Shown: positions 1 through 7,539 of the stretch, piece after piece | Layout: the number at the start of each line of letters is the position of its first letter | Numbering within the stretch: position 1 is the stretch's first letter | Source: Glo-17 sp964637835 | Lineage (GTDB): Bacteria > Krumholzibacteriota > Krumholzibacteriia > LZORAL124-64-63 | DNA length: 14,869 bases | NCBI GenBank assembly: GCA_964637835.1 | Contig: CAZWYF010000071.1 | Span: 1-14,869, forward strand | Reading direction: 5' to 3' | Translations under genes and position numbers: made by a program | Notes under the pieces: model-generated | The model's input: the letters and a program-made list of their open reading frames with translations, nothing else | What the model was told of the DNA's origin: nothing | Database searches by the model: none

Positions 1-30
1 AGCAGCCGGGCGGTGACGCTGGTGCGCTAG
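1..30 (+). CDS. C-terminal end of an unidentified protein (partial, runs off left edge)
   Basis: Frame 1 reads SSRAVTLVR and then TAG at 28-30. All nine codons end in G or C, as in the other genes of this window, and a strong intrinsic terminator on the same strand follows 31 bases later, so this is very probably the true end of a gene. The ending resembles the last residues of FlgD-like tails (compare ARLTLMK at the end of the FG-GAP protein at 8083-9675), so the gene may encode another secreted protein with that tail. Only nine residues are visible and the family cannot be named. Confidence 0.5.
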   Translation, partial: SSRAVTLVR

Positions 31-61
31 GCCGGACCGGCAGCAATCCCGTCGACGACCG

Positions 62-92
62 GGGCCCGGCTCATCGCGAGCCGGGCCCTTTT
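62..92 (+). terminator. Intrinsic (Rho-independent) terminator
   Basis: A perfect 11-bp stem, GGGCCCGGCTC (62-72) pairing with GAGCCGGGCCC (78-88), has a 5-nt loop ATCGC and is followed by TTTT (89-92). It ends the + strand gene that stops at 30. The hairpin also lies about 80 bases beyond the stop of the minus-strand mntP gene and could stop that operon too, although on that strand no T run follows the hairpin. I see nothing else in 93-166. Confidence 0.85.
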
Positions 93-166
93 CGCGAACG
101 TCGGGCCCCTGGTCGGCCCGGTGGTCGGCGGCGCGGCGCCGCGATCGGCCCCTGGCGACCCGCCGC

Positions 167-730
167 TCAGAAACCCGGCTGCTCGAGCACGATCCTCAGC
201 CCCACCAGCACCAGCACCGCGCCGCCGGCGGCCTCCATGCGCTTGCCCACCCGGCGTCCGAGCCGGCCGCCGGCCAGGCAGCCGATCAGCGAGAAGATGG
301 CCGCCACCACGCCGATCACCAGGGCTGGCCGCCAGACCGACAGGCCCAGGCAGGCGAAGCTGAAGCCCACGGCCAGCGCATCCAGGCTGGTGGCCACGGC
401 CAGGCCCATGAGCAGGCGCCCGCGGGTGGGGTCGTCCGTGGGAACGCCCTCCGGTTGCTCGCGCAGCGCGCCGTGGATCATGCGGCCGCCGATCCAGACC
501 AGGAGCGCGAAGGCCACCCAGTGGTCCCAGGCGGCGATGCGCGTGGCGATGGGCGCGCCGAGCAGCCAGCCCAGCACGGGCATCAGGGCCTGGAAGAGGC
601 CGAAGTGGAACCACAGCCGGAAGCGCGCCGATGGGCGGTCGGCCCAGCCGGCGGCGGCGACGGCCAGCGAGACCGCGAACGCGTCCATGGCCAGGCCCAC
701 GGCCACGGCGAGCAACTCGAACCAGGGCAT
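167..730 (-). CDS. mntP: MntP-family manganese efflux pump
   Basis: This 187-residue inner-membrane protein matches the usual length of MntP (YebN, formerly DUF204), which exports Mn2+ and protects against manganese excess. It shows the two pseudo-repeats of the family: GLAMDAFAVS near residues 12-21 and ATSLDALAVGFS near 113-124. These carry the intramembrane aspartates D16 and D117, equivalent to the essential acidic residues of the E. coli protein. About six hydrophobic segments are visible, with a polar central loop near 89-105. The ATG start lies 13 bases after the stop of the OmpA-like gene, and a GAGGA overlapping that stop can serve as ribosome binding site. It is the last gene of the five-gene minus-strand operon. 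No room exists directly upstream for the Mn2+ (yybP-ykoY) riboswitch that often precedes mntP, so it is probably controlled with the envelope genes. Confidence 0.93.
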   Translation of the reverse strand: MPWFELLAVAVGLAMDAFAVSLAVAAAGWADRPSARFRLWFHFGLFQALMPVLGWLLGAPIATRIAAWDHWVAFALLVWIGGRMIHGALREQPEGVPTDDPTRGRLLMGLAVATSLDALAVGFSFACLGLSVWRPALVIGVVAAIFSLIGCLAGGRLGRRVGKRMEAAGGAVLVLVGLRIVLEQPGF

Positions 731-743
731 CGGGCGCGCGTCC

Positions 744-1883
744 TCAGCCGGCCGGGGTGATCACGATGTCGATGCGCCGGTTGCGCGCACGGCCCTCGGC
801 GGTGCTGTTGGGCGCCACCGGCCGGTCGGGCCCGTGGCCCACGGTGGCCAGCGAGCCCTCGGGCAGTTCCAGGCGTCGCTCCAGGCCGCCGGCCACCGTG
901 GCGGCCCGGCGCTCGGAGAGGCGCAGGTTCGCGGCGCGGCTGCCGGTGTCGTCGGTGTGACCCTCCACGCTCACCTGGCCGCCAGGGAAGCGGGCCACCG
1001 CCGCGGCGAGCTGGTCCATGAGCTCCGCCTGCCCTGGCGCGAGGTTGGCGCTGCCCACGCCGAAGTCCAGGCCGTGCACCTGCAGGACCATGGTCCCATC
1101 CGGCCGGATCACCCCCTCGGCCTCGCCCGCGAGGTCGGCCAGGATCTCCTGGACCGTCTGCTCGCGGGCCTGCCGGCGAGCGATCACCGACTCGGCGGCC
1201 GAGCGATCGGCCTCGGCCACCCCCGCCCGCAGCTCGGTCTCCCAGAGCCGCTTGCGCAGGGCGCTCAGCTCCACCTGCAGGGCGGTGATCACCGAATCCT
1301 GCGCCGCCACCTGCCCGCCCACCGTCTCGGCGAGTTGCCGGTTGGCCACGCGCAGGCTGTCCAGCTGGACCTGCTGCCGGAGCCGCTGCTGCGCCAGCTC
1401 ATCGACGAGGTGCGCGGCGGCGCCGTCGCCGGTCTGGCCGGGCGGCAGCGCCAGGTCGGTGATCGCAGCGATCTCACGCAGGGTGCGGTCGTACCGGCCG
1501 AGCAGGTTCTCCAGCGGCGACCGGGCCTCCCGCACCTCGCGCAGGAAGGCCGCGCGATTGACCAGGCGCAGGCCCTCGCGCTCGAGGGCGGCGATCCCGG
1601 CGGCGTCGAGGGTGTCGTCCTCGGCAGCGTCGAGCTGCCTGTCGTAGGTGTGCCAGGCCCCGGGCAGGTTGCCCTTCGCGCCCAGCTTGCGCGCGCGCTC
1701 GGCGTAGGTGCGGGCGGTCTGCAGGGGATCGAGGGGCTCCCCGGCCTCCTGGGCCCGGGCCGGCAGCACCGTCAGCAGGCTCGCGCTCGCCAGCATCAGA
1801 CCGGCGAGCAGCCAGGGCCACCGCCACGGCCGGCGCCGCCCGCGTCGCCCGTGCGCACCACCAGGCATGGGAAAACCAACCAT
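744..1883 (-). CDS. OmpA-domain envelope protein with coiled-coil
   Basis: This 379-residue protein is likely exported and able to bind peptidoglycan. An Arg-rich N-terminus and a hydrophobic stretch (about 24-40) ending in ARA form a signal peptide with predicted cleavage near residue 44. The middle (about 55-255) is helical, rich in Ala, Gln, Glu and Arg, and contains a probable coiled coil (about 160-250). The C-terminal OmpA domain (about 262-379) has VEGHTDDTGS and NLRLSERRA, including the Asp and Arg that grip diaminopimelate, and the closing NRRIDI. I chose ATG at 1883, which overlaps the preceding gene's stop in TGATG with GGAG 8-11 bases upstream; the GTG at 1886 would add one residue. 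No transmembrane barrel is evident, so it probably links the outer membrane or periplasm to the wall. Its exact role is unknown. Confidence 0.85.
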   Translation of the reverse strand: MVGFPMPGGAHGRRGRRRPWRWPWLLAGLMLASASLLTVLPARAQEAGEPLDPLQTARTYAERARKLGAKGNLPGAWHTYDRQLDAAEDDTLDAAGIAALEREGLRLVNRAAFLREVREARSPLENLLGRYDRTLREIAAITDLALPPGQTGDGAAAHLVDELAQQRLRQQVQLDSLRVANRQLAETVGGQVAAQDSVITALQVELSALRKRLWETELRAGVAEADRSAAESVIARRQAREQTVQEILADLAGEAEGVIRPDGTMVLQVHGLDFGVGSANLAPGQAELMDQLAAAVARFPGGQVSVEGHTDDTGSRAANLRLSERRAATVAGGLERRLELPEGSLATVGHGPDRPVAPNSTAEGRARNRRIDIVITPAG

Positions 1884-2950
1884 CACGACCTCTCCTCGTT
1901 CGGCGTGGCGGCGGCCGCCAGCGCGGCCTGTCGGCGAGCGACCAGTTCCACGGCCACCGCGGCCACGCGATGGGGCAACAAGCCTTCCAGGCAGTTGTAC
2001 AGCAGGCAGTGCTGCTGCAGACAGTGTTTTCGCGACGGGCAGTCCACCGGCGGCGTCAGCGCCTCTGCCCAGGGCCCGCGCGGCCCCCAGCGCCGCGGAC
2101 TCATGATGGGCGCGGGCGGGTAGATGCCCACCGCGGCCGAGCCCAGGGCGGCGGCCAGGTGCAGCGGGCCGGTGCTCGGGGCGACCATCAGGTCGGCCGC
2201 CCCGATCACGCCCAGGAACTCGCGCAGCGGGTAGCGCTCGGCCAGCACCGTGACCTCCGGCGACAGCGCCGGCGCCAGCGCTTCCACCGCCAGGCGATCC
2301 TGGTGGCTGCCGGTGACGAACACCCGCCAGCGGGGCCGCCGCGCCAGCACGTTGGCCACGTCGGCGAAATGCCGGGGCTCCCAGTCCAGGGCAGAGCCTC
2401 CCGACCCGGGGTGGATGAGCGCCACGGTCTCCGCTCCCGGCGCCTCGCGGACCCGGAAGCGCGCCCCGAACTCGCGCTGTCCGGCCGCCAGGTGGATCCG
2501 GGGCCCGGGCACCGGGAGGCCGCGGCCCGCCCGGCCGGCCAGCGGCCGGACCAGCTCCAGGTTGTAGTCGGCCTCGTGCCGCCGCGCCCGCGAGCGGCCC
2601 TGCCAGCGCCCACGATTGAGATGGAGCAGGCTGCCGAGCCGGGACAGCGGCCCGTACCGGCGAGGGATCCGCGCCGCCCGCAGCATGCGCGCCAGCGGGG
2701 TCTGGTACTGCAGGAGCACGGCGGCGTCGTAGCGTTCCTCGCGCAGGCGGGCGACCAGCCCGGGATCCTCCACGCCGCTCCAGGTGTAGAAGGCATCGAG
2801 GGCCGGGTCGTGTTCCACCAGGGGTGCGGCCGACCGGCTCACCAGGGCATGCAGCTCCCAGTCCGGACGGGCGGCGCGTAGCCAGGCGAACGCCGGCAGC
2901 GAGAGGACCAGATCGCCGAGGCGATCGGCGCGGACCAGGAGCACCTTCAC
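1883..2950 (-). CDS. Glycosyltransferase family 9 (heptosyltransferase-like)
   Basis: This 355-residue cytoplasmic enzyme is of the ADP-heptose:LPS heptosyltransferase type, with a GT-B fold, and would add a sugar (often heptose) to lipid A-core. The N-terminus KVLLVRADRLGDLVLSLP carries the conserved GD (D13). HPGSGGS (180-186) and APSTGPLHLAAALG (257-270) form the C-terminal nucleotide-sugar site. Near the C-terminus are four cysteines at 304, 310, 315 and 320, the position where many GT9 enzymes carry a Cys-rich 'C...CM..I' segment. The start is GTG at 2950, overlapping the GT2 stop as GTGA; a longer open frame to 3061 only reads back through the GT2 gene. WaaF, WaaC or RfaQ specificity cannot be told from sequence. 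Confidence 0.88.
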   Translation of the reverse strand: MKVLLVRADRLGDLVLSLPAFAWLRAARPDWELHALVSRSAAPLVEHDPALDAFYTWSGVEDPGLVARLREERYDAAVLLQYQTPLARMLRAARIPRRYGPLSRLGSLLHLNRGRWQGRSRARRHEADYNLELVRPLAGRAGRGLPVPGPRIHLAAGQREFGARFRVREAPGAETVALIHPGSGGSALDWEPRHFADVANVLARRPRWRVFVTGSHQDRLAVEALAPALSPEVTVLAERYPLREFLGVIGAADLMVAPSTGPLHLAAALGSAAVGIYPPAPIMSPRRWGPRGPWAEALTPPVDCPSRKHCLQQHCLLYNCLEGLLPHRVAAVAVELVARRQAALAAAATPNEERS

Positions 2951-3687
2951 GACCGCCCCAGCCGCCAGAGCTTCAGGTACTTGCTCAGCACGTAGAACGC
3001 CGAGCAGTGGCAGAGGACGGTGCCGGCCCAGCCGTCGCGCACGCCGCCCTGCAGCAGCCACATGCGCCAGAATGCGGCGTGGGCGCGCAGCAGGGCGGAC
3101 GGCGGGTCGCTGCGTCGTCCCGCGCCGTGCAGATCCGCCGCCGCGGCGGTGGTGTAGCGATCCAGCTTGGCCAGGTACTGCTCCATGGTGGTGTAGGCGT
3201 GGTGATGGAGCAGGCCGTCGAGGCGCCCCACCTCGCCCCGGGGATGGATGGCCTCGTGGACCCGTTTCTCATCGAAGCCCGCCCGCTCGCGGTCGAACAG
3301 CCGCACCACCCAGTCCGGATGCCAGCCACCGTGATGGATCCACTGGCCGAGGAAGCGGCTGAGCCGATTGACGGCGTAGGCGGCCGGCGCGGGCGCGTCG
3401 GGCAGGGCGAGGATGGCCGCGCGCAGATCCGGGGTCACCACCTCGTCGCTGTCGATGCTCAGCACCCAGCGGCCGGTGCACAGGTCGGCGGCCTTCTGCT
3501 TGGTGCGCCCGAAGCCCAGCCACGCGGTCTGCTCCAGCCGCGCGCCGTGGCGGGCGCACACCTCGGCGGTCTCATCGGTGCTATGCTGGTCGAGCACCAC
3601 CACCTCGGCACAGAAGTCGAGGCTGGCCAGGCAACCGTCGAGCTGCGGGCCGGAATTCCGGGTGATGATGGCGGCCGACGGCTTCAC
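2947..3687 (-). CDS. WaaE/KdtX-like family 2 glycosyltransferase
   Basis: This 246-residue GT-A enzyme resembles the WaaE (KdtX) family, whose studied members add glucose to heptose I of the LPS inner core. Key sequence is AAIITRNSG at the N-terminus, VVVLDQHSTDET (D33, S36, D38) for nucleotide binding, WLGFGRTKQKAADL (56-69), which is typical of the family, and LSIDSDE (76-82) as the metal-binding acidic motif. HEAIHP (144-149) follows. A hydrophobic C-terminal third with a basic end (YLKLWRLGR) suggests membrane association. The start is GTG at 3687, overlapping the oxidoreductase stop in GTGA. GGAG inside the 9-bp repeat, 8 bases upstream, supplies the Shine-Dalgarno sequence. An open frame continues to 3999, but that extension is the repeat read as GEP units and the other gene out of frame. 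The exact sugar and acceptor are not known. Confidence 0.88.
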   Translation of the reverse strand: MKPSAAIITRNSGPQLDGCLASLDFCAEVVVLDQHSTDETAEVCARHGARLEQTAWLGFGRTKQKAADLCTGRWVLSIDSDEVVTPDLRAAILALPDAPAPAAYAVNRLSRFLGQWIHHGGWHPDWVVRLFDRERAGFDEKRVHEAIHPRGEVGRLDGLLHHHAYTTMEQYLAKLDRYTTAAAADLHGAGRRSDPPSALLRAHAAFWRMWLLQGGVRDGWAGTVLCHCSAFYVLSKYLKLWRLGRS

Positions 3688-4775
3688 GCGGGGTTCTCCG
3701 GGTTCTCCGGGTTCGCGGGGTTCGCCGGGTTCTCCGGGTTCGCCGGGTTCGCCGGGCGGAAGTCCAGGAGCACCTTGCCGACGTTCTGGCGCTGCTGCAG
3801 GCGCAGGTGCGCGGCGCCAGCCTCGTCGGCGGGGTAGATGCGATCGACCTGCGGCTGGTAGGTCCCGGCGGCCAGCCCGCGCAACAGCTCGTCCATCCAG
3901 GCGGCCAGCCGGTCGGTCCGGCTCCACAGCCGGCCCAGGTTCACGCCGGCGATGGCCTTGTTGTCGTTCATCAGGCGCACCGGATTGAGCTGCAGCCACG
4001 GCACGCGCGCCAGGGTCTTCAGGGCGCCCAGGGTGCCGCCCCCGCGCTCGGCCGCGCTGGCGAAACCATGCAGCACCAGCCGGCCGGTCTCACCCAGCGC
4101 CCGGTAGCTCTCCATGATCCAGCGGCCATGCCGGGGCTCGAGCGCCACATCGCAGCCGTGGCCGCCGGTGGCGGCGCGGACGCGGTCGGCGAAGCGGCCG
4201 GCGCGGCTGTCGAGGACCAGGGAGCAGCCGGCCGCGCGCAGGAGGTCGTGCTTGGTGGGCGAGGCGGTGGCCAGGATCTCGCCGCCCGCCTCGGCCACCA
4301 GTTGACGGGCCGCGTGGCCCACGCCGCCGGCCGCCGAGTGGATCAGCACCGTCTGACCTGGCGACACCGGCGCCAGCACCCGCAGCATGATCCAGGCGGT
4401 GAGATAGTTCACCGGCAGGGCGGCGGCGGCCTCCAGGGAGACGTGGTCGGGCAGGCCGAAGGCCTGATCGGCCGGGACGCAGAGCACCTCGCTGTAGCCA
4501 CCGAAGCGGCAGATGGCCGCCACGCGCTCGCCCGCGCGCGCCGGGTCCACACCCTCGCCCACCGCGTCGATGGTCCCGGCGACCTCGTAGCCCAGGACCG
4601 CTGGCAGGGTGGGCGCGTCCGGATACAGGCCCAGGCGCACCATGACGTCGGCGAAGTTCACGCCCGCCAGGGCGGTGCGGATGCGGACGGTCCCGGCCGG
4701 CGGCTCGGGAACGGGCGCCTCGCGGACCTCGAGCACCTCGGGTCCACCACGCCGCGTGGTGACGATCTGTCGCAT
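3684..4775 (-). CDS. Zinc-independent MDR oxidoreductase, VAT-1/quinone-reductase-like
   Basis: This 363-residue medium-chain dehydrogenase/reductase probably reduces a quinone or enone with NADPH. The N-terminal GroES-like domain contains ALAGVNFADVMVRLGLYP and LGYEVAGTIDAVGEGV; the Zn-ligand cysteines of alcohol dehydrogenases are absent. The Rossmann domain has HSAAGGVGHAARQLV. The late motif MNDNKAIAGVNLGRLW is like that of VAT-1 proteins. The usual family ending (VGKVLLDF) is followed by an odd tail of about 22 residues built from Asn-Pro-Ala/Glu repeats. The start is ATG at 4775 with GAAGGAGG just upstream; the open frame continues to 5039 only as a shadow of the next gene. It is the first gene of the five-gene operon and its stop overlaps the GT2 start. 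Its substrate is unknown and its link to LPS synthesis is only by position. Confidence 0.88.
   Translation of the reverse strand: MRQIVTTRRGGPEVLEVREAPVPEPPAGTVRIRTALAGVNFADVMVRLGLYPDAPTLPAVLGYEVAGTIDAVGEGVDPARAGERVAAICRFGGYSEVLCVPADQAFGLPDHVSLEAAAALPVNYLTAWIMLRVLAPVSPGQTVLIHSAAGGVGHAARQLVAEAGGEILATASPTKHDLLRAAGCSLVLDSRAGRFADRVRAATGGHGCDVALEPRHGRWIMESYRALGETGRLVLHGFASAAERGGGTLGALKTLARVPWLQLNPVRLMNDNKAIAGVNLGRLWSRTDRLAAWMDELLRGLAAGTYQPQVDRIYPADEAGAAHLRLQQRQNVGKVLLDFRPANPANPENPANPANPENPENPA
3687..3756. repeat. 9-bp tandem repeat (seven units plus a partial) at a gene-gene overlap
   Basis: On the + strand the units are cgcggggtt, ctccgggtt or cgccgggtt, seven in a row (3687-3749), then cgccggg. 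On the minus strand each unit reads as Asn-Pro-Ala or Asn-Pro-Glu, forming the C-terminal tail of the oxidoreductase. Since nine is a multiple of three, gain or loss of a unit would leave the frame intact. The Glu-type units (AACCCGGAG) contain GGAG; the last one sits 8 bases before the GTG start of the downstream glycosyltransferase, so the repeat also works as its ribosome binding region. Too short in unit and without spacers to be CRISPR. Confidence 0.92.
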
Positions 4776-4794
4776 GCAGCCTCCTTCGCCGCCC

Positions 4795-4824
4795 AACATA
4801 CCGGGTGGCGCCCGCCGATGCCAA
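4795..4824 (-). promoter_or_regulatory. Candidate sigma-70-type promoter of the five-gene operon
   Basis: Read on the minus strand, TTGGCA (4824-4819, five of six consensus bases) is followed by an 18-base spacer and TATGTT (4800-4795, four of six). It lies in the only gap, 74 bases, between the operon and the Omp85-like gene. Transcription would start near 4788, giving a very short leader that begins at the Shine-Dalgarno sequence. Plausible from sequence alone; the lineage's own promoter consensus is not known. Confidence 0.45.
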
Positions 4825-4849
4825 GAACGACGGTCGCCGGGGGCCCACC

Positions 4850-6775
4850 TCAGCGGTACGGCAGCACGTCCGGCCGGGCGCCCGGCAGGCGCCGGTCCAG
4901 GAACGTGATCTCCCCCATGCGCACGGTCAGGACCGCATCGGGGCCGCCCTCGCCGGCGACCAGGCCGGCCCGCAGCTCGATGGTGGGCAGCACCAGGCCG
5001 GGGTTGTTCAGGCGCAGGCCCAGGCCCGCATCGGTCCACAGGCGCTGGCCGAGCAGCGGATCCTTGCGCTCGGCGATCACCCCCGCCGAGAGGTAGCCGA
5101 AGATCGCGGTCTTGAAGCCGAAGAACGCGTAGGGAGTGAAATGCACCGACTCCAGGCCCGCCACGAGTCGCTGGTTGCCGGCCACCTCCTCGCGGTCGAG
5201 GTCGCGCAGGCCGGCGCGATCGAGGCGTAGCGGGTCGCCGGACTGGTTCACGCCCAGGGTGTAGCGCAGCCGGAAGAAGTGGCGCCAGTAGCCGGGCCCG
5301 GCCCGGTGCAGGTCGCCGAAGCCGGAGGCCTGCAGGTCGAGCACACCGTCCTCGAAGCGTCCGGCGCGCCGGAACCCGCCGTACGCCGCGGACAGGGCCA
5401 GGACGCGGCCGCCGCCGGTCACCCGGGGCCAGACGAACCGGCCGCCGTGGTACCAGCGGTCCTCCCGCTCGCCGTCCTCGTACCCGCCGGTGAGGCTGGC
5501 CCAGAGGCCGGCGGGGATGTCCTCGGTCTCGCCGTAGCCGTAGACCAGGCTGGCGGTGTAGTAGTCCACGCTGGACAGATTCAGCTGCGCGAGGTAGCGG
5601 GTGCGGTCGCGCCAGCGGCGGGGGTCGGGGGCGTGGCGCCGGGGCGGGTCGCGGTAGTCCACCCGGTCGGCGCCCACCGCGGGAACCAGGCGGACGCGGC
5701 GGCGATCCTCTCGATCGCTCGTGCCCACGACGATGCCCCAGCCCACCCAGAAGCCGGCCGACCGCGTGCGCAGGGACTCGCCGGCGGGGAGGTCGTCATG
5801 GTCGTACTCGGTGCGCGATTCCGCGGACACGCCACCCACCAGACGCAGGTCGGGATGCACGAAGCGGCGAGCCGCGGCCAGCCGGGTGTGGTCGCGATCC
5901 CAGGCGCGGCGCGCCTCGGCGGTGAGGTCGACGAAGCTGCCGGCCAGGTTGCGGTAGCCGCCGCGCGCCAGCCAGCCCACGGCGGGATCCTGGTCGCGCG
6001 CCACCAGGAGCTGGCTCTCGAGGTCCAGGCCCAGCCCACCCGCGTTGCGGTGGAAGACGGCGGCGTCCCAGCGCTGCGCGGTCTTGATGTCGGCCCGGGC
6101 GCCCCAGGGCCAGCGGTCGCGCACCATGACCACCACCGCCACCGCGTCGTCGTCGCGTTCGAGCAGCGGGAACACCTCGATCCGCACGTCCTGGATGAAG
6201 GGCAGGTCGCGCAGGAGGCGCTCGCTGTCGGCCAGGGCGAAGGGATCGAGGCGATCACCGGCCGCGAAGAGCAGGTGGTTGCGGATCACCGTCTCGCGGG
6301 TGCGCGGGGCCAGGGAATCGAGGAGCCGTCCCGCCGCGGCGACGCCGGCCTCGGCGCGGCCGCGTAGGCCGCCGCTGGATGCGTCGGCGGTGTCGTCGGC
6401 GGCGGCGGCGGGGTCCAGCTCGCCGAAGGCCTTGCGCCCGAAGACGATGACGCTGTGGATGGGCCGGCTCTCGTGACGGAGGAACGGCTCGCGGGCGAGG
6501 CGGGTGCGCTCGCCGGCGGCGGCGTCGGCGGTGGGGTCGCGGCGGGCGACCAGCGCGCGCAGGCCACGGAAGAACCAGCCGTCGCGGTCGGCGAGGTCGC
6601 CGGTACCGAGGTCGTCGGTGGGCTGGTCAGGGCCCCGGGGCGCGACGACGGCGGAATCGGGCGGGGCGGCGGCGGGTTCCGCGCGGGCGGACAGCGGCGC
6701 GGCGACGGCGACCAGGACCACGGCGGCGGGCAGCATGCGCTCGCGCCGGAGCGCTCGCCCGCAGGCGGCGACCAC
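4850..6775 (-). CDS. Single-POTRA Omp85/BamA-like outer-membrane protein
   Basis: This protein of about 641 residues is predicted to be exported and to form an outer-membrane barrel. It has a signal peptide with basic n-region, a hydrophobic core and SARA cleavage near residue 32. One POTRA-like unit (about 104-220) runs from RPIHSVIVFG to LLRDLPFIQDVRIEVFPL and VVVMVRDRWPW, with a low-complexity Ala/Asp insertion near 121-150. The remaining ~420 residues alternate polar and hydrophobic positions and contain many Tyr, Trp and Gly, including YGYGETEDIPAG and GFKTAIFGYL, as in Omp85 barrels. I prefer GTG at 6775, five bases after the ychJ-like stop, because it supplies the basic n-region; ATG at 6736 (628 residues) is the alternative. 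With one POTRA it is not the essential BamA, so its role is open: lipid or protein insertion, or secretion. Confidence 0.75.
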   Translation of the reverse strand: MVAACGRALRRERMLPAAVVLVAVAAPLSARAEPAAAPPDSAVVAPRGPDQPTDDLGTGDLADRDGWFFRGLRALVARRDPTADAAAGERTRLAREPFLRHESRPIHSVIVFGRKAFGELDPAAAADDTADASSGGLRGRAEAGVAAAGRLLDSLAPRTRETVIRNHLLFAAGDRLDPFALADSERLLRDLPFIQDVRIEVFPLLERDDDAVAVVVMVRDRWPWGARADIKTAQRWDAAVFHRNAGGLGLDLESQLLVARDQDPAVGWLARGGYRNLAGSFVDLTAEARRAWDRDHTRLAAARRFVHPDLRLVGGVSAESRTEYDHDDLPAGESLRTRSAGFWVGWGIVVGTSDREDRRRVRLVPAVGADRVDYRDPPRRHAPDPRRWRDRTRYLAQLNLSSVDYYTASLVYGYGETEDIPAGLWASLTGGYEDGEREDRWYHGGRFVWPRVTGGGRVLALSAAYGGFRRAGRFEDGVLDLQASGFGDLHRAGPGYWRHFFRLRYTLGVNQSGDPLRLDRAGLRDLDREEVAGNQRLVAGLESVHFTPYAFFGFKTAIFGYLSAGVIAERKDPLLGQRLWTDAGLGLRLNNPGLVLPTIELRAGLVAGEGGPDAVLTVRMGEITFLDRRLPGARPDVLPYR

Positions 6776-6780
6776 GGGTG

Positions 6781-7269
6781 TCAGGCCGCCCCGCAGCACT
6801 TCTTGAACTTCTTGCCGCTCCCGCAGGGGCAGGGGTCGTTCCGGCCCACCTTGGGCTCCTCGCGGCGGAAGGGCTGCGGGCGCACCGCGTCGCCCTCCAC
6901 GAAGTACCACCGGCCCTGATGCCGGGCGAAGTGGCCCACCTCGTGGTGGACGTGGTCCTCGTCCTGGAACGTGTACTCGCAGGCGAACTCCACGCGGCCG
7001 GTGTCGTCCTCGGGGCCGCCGGCCTCGGTGTCGAGGATCTGCAGGCCGTGCCAGTCGCTCTCCGCCGCCCAGGTGCGCACGGCCTCGGCGTCGTGCTCCT
7101 GGCGATGGTCCGGGTGCAGCGACTCGAGGAGGAAGTCGATCTCCTCGGTGACGTAGGCGCTGTAGCGGGCGCGCATGAGCGCCTCGGCGGTGGCGGCGGC
7201 AGCCTCGCCGGCGATCACGGGCTGGCAGCATTCCTCGTATGTCTGGCCGGAGCCGCAGGGACAGTCCAT
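6781..7269 (-). CDS. ychJ: YchJ-family SEC-C motif protein
   Basis: This 162-residue protein matches YchJ/UPF0225 proteins (about 150 residues). An N-terminal zinc motif CPCGSGQTYEECC (3-15) and a C-terminal SEC-C motif DPCPCGSGKKFKKCC (145-159) flank an NTF2-like core. Within the core are ALMRARYSAYV, FLLESLHPDHR, WHGLQI and FEGDA-like FVEGDAVRP. The SEC-C motif binds zinc, and in SecA it contacts SecB and ribosomes; YchJ itself has no settled function. ATG at 7269 has GAGG seven bases upstream. The Omp85-like gene begins five bases after its stop, so both are probably one transcript. This neighbour hints at, but does not prove, a link to export of envelope proteins. Confidence 0.88.
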   Translation of the reverse strand: MDCPCGSGQTYEECCQPVIAGEAAAATAEALMRARYSAYVTEEIDFLLESLHPDHRQEHDAEAVRTWAAESDWHGLQILDTEAGGPEDDTGRVEFACEYTFQDEDHVHHEVGHFARHQGRWYFVEGDAVRPQPFRREEPKVGRNDPCPCGSGKKFKKCCGAA

Positions 7270-7316
7270 GGTCGACCTCGGGAAGAAGCGGGGCGGGGGC
7301 GCAGGGAACTGCCGGT

Positions 7317-7345
7317 AGAATAGGTCGTGGGCGCGGCGGGATCAA
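7317..7345 (-). promoter_or_regulatory. Candidate sigma-70-type promoter for the ychJ-like/Omp85 pair
   Basis: On the minus strand TTGATC (7345-7340) and TATTCT (7322-7317), each matching four of six consensus bases, are 17 bases apart. This gives a leader of about 40 bases before ATG at 7269. It falls in the 270-base divergent gap 7270-7539, which also contains an A-rich patch near 7393-7400 and no other feature I can identify. Confidence 0.45.
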
Positions 7346-7539
7346 CCGGAGGTGGGGGGTGCGGATGCCGATCGGCTGGCCGGGCCAGGCGCCAGGAAAA
7401 AATCCGACCCTGAAGGCTCGACATTTCCACCCGCCGGGTCCAGATTGTCCTGCCAGGCGGCCGCCCCCGGTGGCCGTCGCGTCCGGTCTCGCCCCGACCC
7501 GTGACGCGGGCCTGCCCGCCCGCACCAGGAGTCTCTCAC

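Noticed and set aside
731..743. Manganese (yybP-ykoY) riboswitch before mntP
   Set aside because: Only 13 bases separate mntP from the preceding stop codon, far too few for this riboswitch; the 74-base gap at the operon head is also too short for it together with the promoter and ribosome binding site.
237..2123. 628-residue open frame on the + strand
   Set aside because: It lies opposite mntP and the OmpA-like gene, both of which have clear family motifs; its own sequence is a low-complexity Arg/Pro/Gly/Gln mixture caused by high GC.
3687..3756. CRISPR array or collagen-like gene
   Set aside because: Nine-base units with no spacers are not CRISPR. The collagen-like GEP reading occurs only in the frame upstream of the GTG start of the glycosyltransferase and is not needed by that family.
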